Assembly: GCF_900101265.1 (NCBI RefSeq)
Contig: NZ_FMZS01000006.1
Coordinates: forward strand, 395,143 to 459,142
From: Massilia sp. PDC64
GTDB taxonomy: Bacteria > Pseudomonadota > Gammaproteobacteria > Burkholderiales > Burkholderiaceae_D
Length of the DNA stretch: 64,000 nucleotides
Direction: 5' to 3'
Each line of letters begins with the position of its first letter. Position 1 is the stretch's first letter. Under the pieces are notes generated by a model. That model saw only the letters and a program-made list of their open reading frames with translations. It searched no databases and was not told where the DNA came from. Below, piece by piece: positions 1 through 9,318 of this stretch. The position numbers and the translations under genes were made by a program.

Positions 1-2307
1 CTCGGCAAGATCACGGGCATGGCGCCGCGCGCCCGCATCGCCGCCTACAAAGTCTGCTGGACCGACGGCGGCACCGGCCTGAACGGCTGCGCCACCTCGA
101 ACAGCGTGGCCGCGATCGAACAGGCCGTGAAGGATGGCGTGAACGTCATCAACTTCTCGATCGGCCCGAACGCCGGCGGCGGCGCGTTCAACGAACCGAC
201 CGAAGTCGCCTTCCTCGGCGCGGCCGCGGCCGGCGTGTTCGTGGCGGCATCGGCCGGCAACTCCGGTCCGGCGACGGCACCGGTCGCCCACATCAGCCCG
301 TGGCTGACTACCGTCGGCAACTCGACGCACAACCGCACCTATGCGGGCGACGTCGCGCTGGGTAACGGCGTGACCGTCACCGGCGCGTCCGGCAATGCCA
401 ATACGCCGTCGGCGCCGCTGATCCTCGCGCGCGATGCCGGCCTGCCGGGTGTCGATCCGAACCTGGTCAACCTGAACCGCTGCTTCGGCCCGGCCGACAA
501 TATCGCCCCGCTGCTGGATCCGGCCAAGGTGACGGGCAAGATCCTCGTGTGCGACCGCGGCGACAACGTGCTCGTCAACAAGAGTGCGAACGGCAAGACG
601 GCCGGCGCCGTGGGCGTCATCATCGCCAACACGCCGACCACCGCACAGACGATCCTGAACCAGGCCCATACCATCTCGACCGTCCACATCACGGCCGCGG
701 ACGGCCAGAAGGTCAAGGATTACTATGCGTCGACGCCGGGTGCCACCGCCGCGCTGAACAACCTGCGCGGCATCGTCGATCCGAACATCGTCGCACCGCA
801 GATGAACAGCAGTTCGTCGCGCGGCCCGAACGTGGCCAACGCCAACATCATGAAGCCGGACGTCACGGCGCCGGGCACGGACATCCTGGCGGCCGTCAGC
901 GCCGACCTGACCAAGGCCCAGCGCGACGCGGTCGCCGGCGGCGCACCCGCACCGTCGAAGGACTTCGCGTTCTACACCGGCACGTCGATGGCCTCGCCGC
1001 ACGTGGCCGGCATCGCCGCGCTGCTGAAGCAGCGCCATCCGGACTGGACGCCGGCGATGATCAAGTCGGCCCTGATGACGACCGCGTACGACACCTTCAA
1101 CGATGGCCTGAACGGTCCGGTTTCCTGGGACAGCACGGCCCGCACGACCGGCACGTTGCCGTGGGGCCAGGGTGCCGGCCACGTGGCGCCGTCCGTCGCC
1201 GTCGATCCGGGCCTCGTGTACGACCTGTCGACGATCGATTACGCGCGCTTCCTGTGCGGCCTCGGCATCACCAACGTGTTCAGCCCGGGCACCTGCTCGG
1301 CCGTCGGCTCCATCCAGCCGTACAACCTGAACCTGGCGTCGCTGACCGCGGCCAACGTGCTGGGCATCCAGACCCTGACCCGCACGGTGAAGAACGTGGG
1401 CAGCACCGCCGCGACGTACAACGTCAGCACCACGCTGCCGGGCTACACGGTCGAGGTGCAGCCGTCCACGCTAAACCTGGCACCGGGCGCGAGCGCCACG
1501 TACACGGTCAAGCTGACCCGTACCAGCGCGCCGATGAACACGTGGGTGTACGGCAAGCTGACCTGGAGCGACGGCACGCACACGGTGCGCAGCCCGCTGA
1601 CGGCGCGCGCCTCCACGATCGCCGTGCCGGCCACGGTGCAGAGCGAAGCGACGTCCGGCACCAAGGTCGTCACCATCGGCACCGGTTTCGCCGGCGCGCT
1701 GACGCTCGCCAAGGCCGGCCTGATCCCGGCCACCGAGTTCAACTCGACGGTCGTCACCGCGACGAACACGGCCAACAGCGTCTGCACGGGCGGCGGCGGC
1801 ACGGGCGTGAATGTCCACACCGTCACCATCCCGGCCGGCACGACCACGGCCCGCTTCGCGCTGTACGACAGCGACACGAGCGGCAACGGCCAGTCCGACC
1901 TGGACCTGGTGGTGGCGCGCGGCACGACCGTCGTCGGCACCAGCGGCGGCCAGACGGCCAACGAAATGGTCACGCTGACCAACCCGCCGGCAGGCGACTA
2001 CAAGGTGTGCGTCGTCGGCTATGACCCGGTGGGCGGCAGCGCCACGTACAAGCTGTCGACCTGGGTGTTGAGCCCGGGCGTGACCGGCGGCAACTTCAAG
2101 GCAGTCGCACCGAGCCAGGTCGCCCTGGGCGGCACGGCGTCGGTCGCCCTGTCGTGGTCCGGTCTCCCGACCGGCAAGCGTCACCTGGGTTCGGTTGCCT
2201 ACGTGACCGGCGGCGCCACGGTCGGCACGACGATCGTCGAAGTCGACACGACGGATCCGATCCCGCTGTTCCAGAACGCCGGCAACAAGCAGGCGAAGGT
2301 CGAGTAA
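1..2307 (+). CDS. Secreted S8 subtilisin-like serine protease, 3' part (partial)
   Basis: The reading frame is open from base 1, so the gene begins upstream; 768 residues are visible. The oxyanion-hole Asn lies in ASAGNSGP (codon 259-261) and the nucleophile Ser in GTSMASPHVAG (codon 985-987). The catalytic Asp and His must lie upstream of the window. A protease-associated (PA) insert at about bases 480-770 separates the two catalytic blocks, as in plant cucumisin-type subtilases, and the SSRGP motif of that subfamily follows. After the catalytic domain comes an Fn3-like domain (about 1360-1620) and a PPC-like beta domain (about 1790-2070). The protein is probably secreted and degrades extracellular protein. 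The stop is followed by a strong terminator. Family assignment is firm; substrate is unknown. Confidence 0.93.
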   Translation, partial: LGKITGMAPRARIAAYKVCWTDGGTGLNGCATSNSVAAIEQAVKDGVNVINFSIGPNAGGGAFNEPTEVAFLGAAAAGVFVAASAGNSGPATAPVAHISPWLTTVGNSTHNRTYAGDVALGNGVTVTGASGNANTPSAPLILARDAGLPGVDPNLVNLNRCFGPADNIAPLLDPAKVTGKILVCDRGDNVLVNKSANGKTAGAVGVIIANTPTTAQTILNQAHTISTVHITAADGQKVKDYYASTPGATAALNNLRGIVDPNIVAPQMNSSSSRGPNVANANIMKPDVTAPGTDILAAVSADLTKAQRDAVAGGAPAPSKDFAFYTGTSMASPHVAGIAALLKQRHPDWTPAMIKSALMTTAYDTFNDGLNGPVSWDSTARTTGTLPWGQGAGHVAPSVAVDPGLVYDLSTIDYARFLCGLGITNVFSPGTCSAVGSIQPYNLNLASLTAANVLGIQTLTRTVKNVGSTAATYNVSTTLPGYTVEVQPSTLNLAPGASATYTVKLTRTSAPMNTWVYGKLTWSDGTHTVRSPLTARASTIAVPATVQSEATSGTKVVTIGTGFAGALTLAKAGLIPATEFNSTVVTATNTANSVCTGGGGTGVNVHTVTIPAGTTTARFALYDSDTSGNGQSDLDLVVARGTTVVGTSGGQTANEMVTLTNPPAGDYKVCVVGYDPVGGSATYKLSTWVLSPGVTGGNFKAVAPSQVALGGTASVALSWSGLPTGKRHLGSVAYVTGGATVGTTIVEVDTTDPIPLFQNAGNKQAKVE

Positions 2308-2353
2308 TCGTCGGGTTACAGCTCGACTATGGGCCGCCACAAGCGGCCCGAAA

Positions 2354-2390
2354 GACAAAGGCCGCGGTCCATGCCGCGGCCTTTGTCGTT
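2354..2390 (+). terminator. Rho-independent terminator after the S8 protease
   Basis: A perfect 14-bp stem (2354-2367 with 2374-2387) has a 6-base loop, TCCATG, and is followed by a short T-rich stretch. It lies 46 bases past the protease stop and could also serve the convergent lipoprotein gene that ends at 2403. Confidence 0.85.
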
Positions 2391-2402
2391 TATGACGCAG
2401 TA

Positions 2403-2843
2403 TCAGCGGGCGACGGGTGCCATGCCGCCGGGGCCGGTGTTCGTCGGGCGCAGCACGCACTGGCCGGCCGAGCACGTCGCGCCCGGATCGGGAACGACGG
2501 AGCAGGTCGACATCATGCCCTTCTTGGTGTCCTCGGCCTGGCGCGCGGCCGCGTGTTCGGCCACGAGCGCGCGCAGGCGGGTGCCGTCGTCGTTCTTGCT
2601 GGACCACGCGAGGTAGCGCTCGGGACCGCCGCAGGCCTTGTGGCCCACGCCGATCGTGTGGCACTGGTCGTCCGTGTCGCAGGCGGCGGTGCCGCGCGCG
2701 GCCTCGATGCGGGCCAGCAGGGGGGCGCTGCCCGTGGCAGCGGAGGGTGCCTGCGGCGCATCGCTGCGGCAGGCGCTGCTCGCCAGCAACAGGGCCAGGC
2801 CGGCCATGCGGGCGAGGGTGCGGGATAGGTTGGGCGGGTTCAT
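2403..2843 (-). CDS. Small putative lipoprotein, function unknown
   Basis: The protein has 146 residues. The chosen ATG gives a short positively charged N-terminus, a hydrophobic stretch (LALLLASSAC) and a Cys suited to lipidation, though the lipobox is not canonical at position -3. The frame is open further upstream but those codons have no signal-peptide character. Several Cys residues in the mature part (for example CDTDDQCHTIGVGHKACGG) look like disulfide pairs. No family was recognised. It is divergent from the glycosyltransferase at 2957. Confidence 0.7.
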   Translation of the reverse strand: MNPPNLSRTLARMAGLALLLASSACRSDAPQAPSAATGSAPLLARIEAARGTAACDTDDQCHTIGVGHKACGGPERYLAWSSKNDDGTRLRALVAEHAAARQAEDTKKGMMSTCSVVPDPGATCSAGQCVLRPTNTGPGGMAPVAR

Positions 2844-2956
2844 GGACCCATGATCGCGTGCCCGGCCGCGCTTGGCAAGGGGCGCACGTTCCGTCACGGC
2901 ACCGTCATATTCAACCGCTACATTGCCCTCATCGATATGCACGGCAAGGCGGGCGC

Positions 2957-4135
2957 ATGGGTGGGCGTTGGATGGAGGGCGAAGGCAGGGCGGGCAAGCG
3001 CATTCTCGTGCTGAGCGTGCCGGCAGGCGCCGGCCATACGCGTGCGGCCGAGGCGATCCGCGCCGCCGCATCCGCCGTGCCCGGCATCGCCGAAGTCATT
3101 CACCTGGACGCCACCGCATACGCGACGCCGCGCCTGCGCCAGGTCTACGCCGACCTCTACATCATGCTCGTGCGCCGTGCGCCCGCCGTGTGGAGCTGGG
3201 TCTACGACTATACGAACACGGCCGCGCCGGACGGCTGGGCCCACCGGCTGCGGCGCCGCATCGAACGCCGCGACTGCGCGCCGCTGCTGGCCAAAATCGC
3301 CGGGATGAAACCGGATGCCATCGTCTGCACGCATTTCCTGCCGGCCGAGATCCTGTCGCGCGAGGTCGCGGACGGCATGCTGCGCTGTCCCGTGTGGGTG
3401 CAGGTGACCGACTTCGACCTGCACCGCATGTGGGTGCACCGGCACATGGCCGGCTATTTCGCCGGCAACGACGAAGTGGCGTACCTCATGGAAAAACACG
3501 GCATCGCGCGGGACGGCATCCACGTCACCGGGATTCCCGTCATGCCGGCCTTTACGTGCCGGCCGGACCGCGCCGCCTGCGCGCGCGAGCTCGGCATCGA
3601 TCCCGACCGGATGACCTTCCTGCTGATGGGCGGCGGCGCGGGGCTGGGCGGGCTGTCCACGCTGGCGCGGCGCCTGCTGGCCATTCCCGGTCAGTTCCAG
3701 CTGATTGCGCTGGCGGGCCGCAACGCGGAAGAACTGGCGGCGCTGCGGCAGCTGGCGGCCGCGTACCCGGGCCGGCTCGTGCCGCAGGGTTTTACGGACA
3801 AGGTCGAGCGCCTGATGGCCTGCGCCGATGTGGCCATCACGAAGCCGGGCGGCGCGACGACGGCGGAGTGCCTGGCGCTGGGCCTGCCCATGATCGTGAA
3901 CGCGTCGATCCCCGGCCAGGAAGAGAGAAACGCCAATTTCCTGCTCGAACATGGCGCCGCGATGAAAGCGTTCGATGCGCCGTCGCTGGAATACCGCGTG
4001 CGCTACCTGATGGCCCATCCGGCCGAACTCGACACCATGCGCGCCCGCGCCCTCGCGCTGGGCCGCCCCCATGCCGCGGCCGCCGTGCTGGCGGCCATCC
4101 TGAAGCAGACCGAACCCATCGATGTCCCTGTTTGA
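2957..4135 (+). CDS. MGDG synthase-type glycosyltransferase (GT28 family)
   Basis: The protein has 392 residues. The N-terminal half matches the MGDG-synthase fold (ILVLSVPAGAGHTRAAEAI, then the YADLY...W.Y.Y segment). The C-terminal half has the nucleotide-sugar donor site GGGAGLGG and KPGGATTAECLALGLP. This family transfers sugars from UDP-sugar to diacylglycerol or similar lipids at the inner membrane; the exact acceptor here is unknown. An in-frame ATG five codons downstream (2972) is an alternative start. The 3' end overlaps the next gene by 14 bases, implying translational coupling with that membrane protein. Confidence 0.85.
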   Translation: MGGRWMEGEGRAGKRILVLSVPAGAGHTRAAEAIRAAASAVPGIAEVIHLDATAYATPRLRQVYADLYIMLVRRAPAVWSWVYDYTNTAAPDGWAHRLRRRIERRDCAPLLAKIAGMKPDAIVCTHFLPAEILSREVADGMLRCPVWVQVTDFDLHRMWVHRHMAGYFAGNDEVAYLMEKHGIARDGIHVTGIPVMPAFTCRPDRAACARELGIDPDRMTFLLMGGGAGLGGLSTLARRLLAIPGQFQLIALAGRNAEELAALRQLAAAYPGRLVPQGFTDKVERLMACADVAITKPGGATTAECLALGLPMIVNASIPGQEERNANFLLEHGAAMKAFDAPSLEYRVRYLMAHPAELDTMRARALALGRPHAAAAVLAAILKQTEPIDVPV

Positions 4136-4595
4136 ACTTTCCCATGCCGGCCAGTTCGTCGCGACGCTGGCCGCCGTCGTCGTTGCCGCCTACTTTTTTG
4201 CCCGCGTCGAAGTCGAGATCGAAGGCGACGCCGGCTGGGCCGCCAACCTGCCCACCTGGCGCATCGAAGAGCATCCGCTGCTCGACATCTTCTGGGGCGG
4301 CCGCGCGCTGACCGGCTACCACGCGTGGATGTTTTCCTTCATCGGCGTCATCTTTCACTTCCCGCTGGCCTTCATGGGCCAGTGGTCGCCGCAGCTGGAA
4401 GCACGGGCGCTCGGCGCCGTCATGCTGTTCTGGATCGTCGAGGACTGGCTGTGGTTCGTCGTCAACCCTGCTTTCGGCTGGCGCCGCTTCAAGCGCGAAC
4501 TGGTGCCGTGGCACAAGCGCTGGTTCGCCGGGGCACCCGTCGATTACTGGATGTTCGGCGTCGTCAGCGCGCTGCTGTTCTGGTACGCGTACTGA
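4122..4595 (+). CDS. Small multi-pass membrane protein
   Basis: The protein has 157 residues with about four hydrophobic segments (near residues 9-27, 67-85, 95-115 and 138-157) and many Trp residues at the predicted membrane edges. No family was recognised with confidence. It overlaps the glycosyltransferase gene by 14 bases, so the pair is probably an operon, and it may act on or transport the same lipid. Its end overlaps the convergent HAD gene by 32 bases. Confidence 0.8.
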   Translation: MSLFELSHAGQFVATLAAVVVAAYFFARVEVEIEGDAGWAANLPTWRIEEHPLLDIFWGGRALTGYHAWMFSFIGVIFHFPLAFMGQWSPQLEARALGAVMLFWIVEDWLWFVVNPAFGWRRFKRELVPWHKRWFAGAPVDYWMFGVVSALLFWYAY

Positions 4596-5289
4596 CCGCA
4601 CGGCGGTGGCCGAGGTCGAGCGCATGGCGCACGCGCTGGCACAGTTCGCCGGACGTGCGCGAGATCACTTCGTGCGGAATCTCGAATTTCTCCGTCAGCC
4701 GGTCGTAATCCTCGAAGCCGTACGACACCATGAACGGATGCATCCCCGTGCCGATGGCCGCGGCGAAATCCTTGTGCTCGTCGCCGCACACGTAGGCACG
4801 CGCGGGGTTGATGCCGAACTGTTCGCGGATGGCGCGGAACTGGCTCGTCTTCTTTTCCGAAAGCGGGATGTGGACGAGGAAGTCGAGTGCGTTGATGTCG
4901 ATGTCGTGGCGCTGGAACAGCTGGCGCAGCGTCTCCAGCGGTTCGTTCGTGATGTTGCGCGTGACCATGCCGACGACGACGTCCGGCGCGGCGACCAGTT
5001 CCCGCACGAGGTCGGGGATGCCTTCGTACATGGCCGCTTCCTGGCGGTAGACTTCCGTGAGGCTGTCGACGAGCCTGGCCCGGCTGTTCTTGCGCAGGTT
5101 CTTCTTGATAATCGACGGGAATTCCTTCAGCCCGCCGAGGTACTTGAACAGGTTGTGGCGCTTCTGGAACCGGGCTTCGTCGCCGATGTCCAGCCCGTGT
5201 CGCGAAAAGGCCGCTTCGATGGCGGAAAAGGCGTCGATGGTGGTGCCGTCCGCGTCGAGGATCAGCAGGCGTTTCCTGGATTTGTACAT
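4564..5289 (-). CDS. HAD-superfamily hydrolase
   Basis: The protein has 241 residues. HAD motif I is LILDADGTTID, where the two Asp residues are the nucleophile and the acid/base; a late CGDEHKDFAAA segment carries the acidic metal-binding motif IV. The length fits phosphoglycolate-phosphatase-like enzymes, but the phosphorylated substrate cannot be told. In-frame ATGs upstream (5319 and 5322) are possible starts; 5289 was chosen because the fold begins right after it. The frame continues far upstream only as an antisense shadow of the LpxO-like gene. Confidence 0.85.
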   Translation of the reverse strand: MYKSRKRLLILDADGTTIDAFSAIEAAFSRHGLDIGDEARFQKRHNLFKYLGGLKEFPSIIKKNLRKNSRARLVDSLTEVYRQEAAMYEGIPDLVRELVAAPDVVVGMVTRNITNEPLETLRQLFQRHDIDINALDFLVHIPLSEKKTSQFRAIREQFGINPARAYVCGDEHKDFAAAIGTGMHPFMVSYGFEDYDRLTEKFEIPHEVISRTSGELCQRVRHALDLGHRRAVSTRTRTAAR

Positions 5290-5351
5290 GTGCGTCGTGG
5301 CCGGTTTCCGTTGCCTCATCATACGCACGGTCACGTTACGAGCGTATGACG

Positions 5352-6251
5352 TCAGCGCCAGAACAGCACGAACGCCAGCGCGCCGAACAGGAACCATTTG
5401 AAGACGTAGTAGACCGTGCGGTTCCACGCTTTCAACCGCTTGCCGAACCGGCGCAGCACGTACAGGTAGCGGAACGCGCGGTTCAGGCCGCCCGTGCGGT
5501 CGCCGATCTCGTTCGGCGCCGCCGACGCGCGCAGCAGGAAGCCGCCGGCGACGCGGCTGACGGCCTGCGCCCAGCGGTACTTCAGTGGCCGCTCGACGTC
5601 GCAGAACAGGATGATGCGGTCGTGCACCGTTCGATTGGCGGCGTCGTGCAGGTAGGTCTCGTCGAACACGACGTCTTCGCCGTCGCGCCACGCATACCGG
5701 ATGCCGTCGACGACGATGGCGCAGCGGTCGTCGTTCGGTGTGACGAGCCCCAGGTGGTAGCGCACGGAAACCGCGAGCGGATCGCGGTGCAGGCCCAGCG
5801 TCCCGCCCGCCGGCAGCAACGCGAACATCGCGGCCTTGACCGATGGGATGCGTTCGAGGATGGCCACCGTGCGCGGGCACAGGGTCGCCGCGGACGGATG
5901 AGGATTGTCGTACCACTTCAGGTAAAAGCGCTTCCAGCCGCGCCGGAAAAAGGAATTGAAGCCGATGTCGTCGTATTTGTCCGAGGGGCGGATGCGCTGC
6001 ATCTCGTACAACGCCAGCGCCTCCTGGCGGAAGGTGCGCCATTCCTGTTTCAACGCCGCCAGTTCGGGGAAATACGATAGCGGCAGGAAGGGTGTCGTCG
6101 GCACGGCGGACAACAGGTAGCAGAAGCAGTTCAGCGGCGCCGTGAACGTGGAGTGGTCGGACAGCTGGCGGAACACGCCGTGGCGCACGCGGCCGCGCAG
6201 GTGCACGTACACGGCGCTGGCGACAAATAGCAGCAGGACAACCCAACGCAT
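5352..6251 (-). CDS. Aspartyl/asparaginyl beta-hydroxylase family, LpxO-like
   Basis: The protein has 299 residues. A hydrophobic segment at each end (residues 1-20 and about 275-297) flanks a cytoplasmic Fe(II)/2-oxoglutarate dioxygenase domain. Candidate iron ligands are in LGLHRDP and in the later NRTVHDR segment, and RYHLGL contributes to the 2-oxoglutarate site. LpxO proteins hydroxylate the secondary acyl chain of lipid A at the inner membrane. This topology fits LpxO better than the soluble members. The neighbouring lipid glycosyltransferase supports an envelope role, but no acyltransferase gene is next to it. Confidence 0.82.
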   Translation of the reverse strand: MRWVVLLLFVASAVYVHLRGRVRHGVFRQLSDHSTFTAPLNCFCYLLSAVPTTPFLPLSYFPELAALKQEWRTFRQEALALYEMQRIRPSDKYDDIGFNSFFRRGWKRFYLKWYDNPHPSAATLCPRTVAILERIPSVKAAMFALLPAGGTLGLHRDPLAVSVRYHLGLVTPNDDRCAIVVDGIRYAWRDGEDVVFDETYLHDAANRTVHDRIILFCDVERPLKYRWAQAVSRVAGGFLLRASAAPNEIGDRTGGLNRAFRYLYVLRRFGKRLKAWNRTVYYVFKWFLFGALAFVLFWR

Positions 6252-6326
6252 CGGCGGACTCCGCAGTAAGGGTACGCGAGCGAAACGCGCAACCCTGCCA
6301 TTGCAGCAGAACGCCCGCGGTGGTGC

Positions 6327-6349
6327 CAGGCGAGCGACAGGCTCGCCTG
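6327..6349. terminator. Hairpin downstream of the 6357 gene
   Basis: A perfect 9-bp stem (6327-6335 with 6341-6349) has a 5-base loop. It sits just past the stop of the minus-strand gene ending at 6357 and before the LpxO-like gene. There is no clear U-tract, so it may be an mRNA-stabilising hairpin instead of an intrinsic terminator. Confidence 0.45.
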
Positions 6350-6356
6350 ATCCAAC

Positions 6357-7043
6357 TCAATCGCGCTCGATATCCGCGTTCGCGTCGTTGCGGATGAAGC
6401 CGGCATCGTGGATGGCGAACACCTGGTCCGGGATCGTCTTGTGATCGACGCTCGTCACGCGCCACACGGTGCGGCCATCCGCGGCCTGGATCAGCAGGGG
6501 CAGCTTCGCCGTCGTGCTCCAGCACACGTGCGTCGTCTGCGTGCCCTGGACGAGGGCGACCCACTCGCAGGCACCGATGGCGCGCGCCGCTCCGTGCGGC
6601 GTGGCGGCCGGCACGAGGCGGTATTCGCCTTTCGGATGGCGCAGGCCGTGGCCGAGGTCGAACCAGTCGGTGAACTGGCCGATGCGGTACAGGTTGTCGC
6701 GGTCGATGTCGGTGCGGATCCTGCGGCCGAGGTCCAGCACGGACAGCCGGTAGTCCGGGGTGCCCGGCGTGCGCACGGCAAAGCTCTCGGCCTTGTCGTC
6801 CGTGCGGCGGCGGATGCGCCGGTCGCCGTCGCGCCAGACTTCCACGTGATGTTCGAGGCCGCCCGCGAGATACGTGGCCTGGAAGTGAGTCGCCGCGGGC
6901 TCGCCGCGCGTGCTGAAGACGTGGTCGAAGTCCAGCGCGGCCGCATGGGTGGAGGACGCGGAAAACACGGCCGCGGCCGCCGTGCAGAGCACGAGCGACC
7001 GCGACGCGCGCCTTCCGGTGCAGGCAGGAAGGGCGTAGGTCAT
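6357..7043 (-). CDS. Exported protein of unknown function
   Basis: The protein has 228 residues with an N-terminal signal peptide (Arg-rich start, then VLCTAAAAVFSASSTHA, cleavage after AHA/THA). The mature part is beta-rich and polar. No domain was recognised. Its ATG lies one base after the TGA of the phosphodiesterase gene (TGACATG junction), so it is translated from the same mRNA and probably acts with that lipoprotein in the periplasm. Confidence 0.8.
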   Translation of the reverse strand: MTYALPACTGRRASRSLVLCTAAAAVFSASSTHAAALDFDHVFSTRGEPAATHFQATYLAGGLEHHVEVWRDGDRRIRRRTDDKAESFAVRTPGTPDYRLSVLDLGRRIRTDIDRDNLYRIGQFTDWFDLGHGLRHPKGEYRLVPAATPHGAARAIGACEWVALVQGTQTTHVCWSTTAKLPLLIQAADGRTVWRVTSVDHKTIPDQVFAIHDAGFIRNDANADIERD

Positions 7044-7044
7044 G

Positions 7045-9204
7045 TCAGTTGCGCACGGCGCGGGCCGAGTCGAAGTAGCGGTACGACTTGCCGCCCACGG
7101 TCAGGTCCTTCACGGACAGCTCGATGCTGTACGTGCCCTTCGTCAGCGCCGTGTCCTTCGCGGCGCCGGTCGGATCGGTCGGCAGTTCGAACGTGAGGCC
7201 GGTCGCCGCGGCGGCCGGGGTCACGGTCGACGGCGTCACCGTCGGCTGGTCCTTCGTGGCGGGCGAGGCGAGACCTTCGTTCAGCACGCGGCCGTCGGCC
7301 TGCGGCATGGACAGGCCGAGCAGGTAAGCCACGGTCGGCGCCACGTCGACGTTGCCGGACGGCGTCGTGACGACTTTATTCGACAGGAACGACGGGCCGT
7401 TGGCGATCAGCGTGTTGTGCACGTCCGAGATGCCGAAGCTGCCGTGCATGCCGCGCTGGCCGCCGACGCTTTCGAACTCGATCCCCGGCATGCCCTGCAC
7501 CGACGTGTTGTAGTCCCACGAGAACGATACGACGACGTCCGGCTGGCCATTGTTCTGGCGCTTGGCGTTTTCCAGGTTCACCTGCGCCATCGACAAGGTG
7601 CCGGGGATGCTGCCGTAGCGGCTGTCGACGAAGATCGCGCCGTATTCCTCGCGCTGCTGCAGGAAGGTCACGAGCTTCTGGACGGTCGCGGCGTCGTGGC
7701 CCGGCACGTAGAAGTAATCGGACCCGCCGTTCGCCGCGACGACGATGCCGTTCGCCGGCAGGCTGCCCGGCGCCGGGACCTTGAAGCTGGCCACCGGTTT
7801 GGACAGTCCTGCGCTGATGGCCTGGTATTTCGTGTTCGCGCTGCCGCACAGGTTGCCGGTCGCGTCGACCTTGACGGGGATGACGGGCTTGCCGTCGGCG
7901 GTGATGCCGTACATGGCGCTCGTCGAGCAGCCGGCGCCGTCGTACGCCGCGAAGCCGCGGTAGGTCAGCAGGTCGGCCGAGCGGACGTCGCCCGAGAACG
8001 AATAGCCGTTCGGGTCCGCCGCGCCGATCGACGCCGTGCTGACGCCGCCGCTGGGCACGGTGGTCGATGCCGTGATGGCGCGCAGCGGGAAGGTCGAGAC
8101 CGGACCCGAGACGCTGGAGTGGCCGTGGTCGGACACGACGACGATATTGGTCGAGCTGTCCATGCCGTTGGCGCGCAGCGCGGCGATCAGCTCGCCCAGG
8201 CGCGCATCCTGCGAGCGCAGGCCGGCCTTCATGTTGGCGCTGCCCGGACCGTAGCCGTGTTCGACATTGTCCGGCGTGCGGAACCAGATCAGCGACAGCA
8301 TCGGCTTCTTCTGCGGCAGGATGTATTGCGTGTACACGGACATCATGTACTTGTTGGCTGCATCCTCCGGCGCGCCCTGCGTCGTGTCGGCCGAATCGCG
8401 CGCGGCGATGGCGACCTTGCCGTCGGGGTCGTACGCCGTCGTGTTGAACGTGACGTAGCCGGCGCGCGCCGTCGGGTTGCCGTTGTTGGCGGCGAGCGTG
8501 ACGGCGTCGCTGCCCGAGTAATTCTTGACGACGTTGGCGGGCAGCGCGAAGCCCGCGCCCTGCAGCTCGGTGACGAGGCTGCGCGGCTGCACCGTGTTCT
8601 CGTCGAGGAAGACGCCGCCCTTGCCGAGATCCTGCAGGTACGCGGCGCCGGACTTGCCGATGGTGGCCGTCGTCAGGCCCGCGGCCTGCGCGGTGGCGAA
8701 CAGGCTTTTCACGAGCAGCAGCTGGCCGCCGTAGTAATCGTTCAGCGTCGCCAGCACCGCGTAGTCTTCGGTGAATACGGGATCCTGGTAATCCTGGGCA
8801 CTGCCGCCGGCACCATTGCCGGCCGGGATCGTGTTGGCGCTGCCCTGCGGCGGCGTCCAGAACGTGTTGCCGTAGAAGCCGCTGGTTTTCGGGAACGACC
8901 CCGTCGCGAACGACGACGAGTTCATCATCGTGAAAGTCGGGTAGGTCGAGTGGTTGTCGCTGAAGTTCACGCCGCTCTGGCGCAGCGCGTACAGGTTCGG
9001 CGTGTCCGTCGCGTTGACGGAATCGGGGCGCAGGCCGTCCCACACCATGATGATGGTACGGGTGGCGGCCGGGGCTGCCGGCGTGGTCGCGCCGGCGTTC
9101 GGCGTGGTGGCTGCGGCGGCGGTGCTGCCGTCGCTGTCGCTGCCGCAGGCGGCCAGCAGGATGCCGAGCGCGAGCGGGGTAATCAAGGTCGTTGCTAACC
9201 TCAC
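7045..9204 (-). CDS. Type I phosphodiesterase/nucleotide pyrophosphatase lipoprotein
   Basis: The protein has 719 residues and an alkaline-phosphatase-like fold. The start is a GTG, chosen because AGGAG lies seven bases ahead and it leads directly into a lipoprotein signal with lipobox LLAAC. Longer in-frame starts have no such site. Metal and nucleophile motifs seen are IIMVWDGLRPD, the YPTFTMMNSSSFATG segment, and VVVSDHGHSS; the family uses two metal ions and a Thr nucleophile. It probably hydrolyses phosphodiester or pyrophosphate bonds at the outer membrane or periplasm. It is followed one base later by the 6357-7043 gene. Confidence 0.88.
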   Translation of the reverse strand: MRLATTLITPLALGILLAACGSDSDGSTAAAATTPNAGATTPAAPAATRTIIMVWDGLRPDSVNATDTPNLYALRQSGVNFSDNHSTYPTFTMMNSSSFATGSFPKTSGFYGNTFWTPPQGSANTIPAGNGAGGSAQDYQDPVFTEDYAVLATLNDYYGGQLLLVKSLFATAQAAGLTTATIGKSGAAYLQDLGKGGVFLDENTVQPRSLVTELQGAGFALPANVVKNYSGSDAVTLAANNGNPTARAGYVTFNTTAYDPDGKVAIAARDSADTTQGAPEDAANKYMMSVYTQYILPQKKPMLSLIWFRTPDNVEHGYGPGSANMKAGLRSQDARLGELIAALRANGMDSSTNIVVVSDHGHSSVSGPVSTFPLRAITASTTVPSGGVSTASIGAADPNGYSFSGDVRSADLLTYRGFAAYDGAGCSTSAMYGITADGKPVIPVKVDATGNLCGSANTKYQAISAGLSKPVASFKVPAPGSLPANGIVVAANGGSDYFYVPGHDAATVQKLVTFLQQREEYGAIFVDSRYGSIPGTLSMAQVNLENAKRQNNGQPDVVVSFSWDYNTSVQGMPGIEFESVGGQRGMHGSFGISDVHNTLIANGPSFLSNKVVTTPSGNVDVAPTVAYLLGLSMPQADGRVLNEGLASPATKDQPTVTPSTVTPAAAATGLTFELPTDPTGAAKDTALTKGTYSIELSVKDLTVGGKSYRYFDSARAVRN

Positions 9205-9318
9205 GGAGAATCTCCTGGTCGGGTGGGAATCGACGGCAGGATGGGTGAGGGGCATGACAGGGCCGTGACAGCAGGCCCTGCCGGCACATTACGTTACAAA
9301 GTTAATGCTCCGGTAATG

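Noticed and set aside
549..2024. 491-codon ORF on the plus strand inside the S8 protease
   Set aside because: Arg/Gly/His-rich shadow in another frame of a clear protease; no ribosome site or family.
7042..9198. 718-codon ORF antisense to the phosphodiesterase
   Set aside because: Low-complexity Arg/Gly/Val/Ala protein typical of GC-rich antisense frames; the minus-strand gene has clear motifs.
9258..9280. CAGGGCC...GGCCCTG hairpin as a terminator after GH39
   Set aside because: 7-bp stem with 9-base loop and no U-tract; too weak to call.
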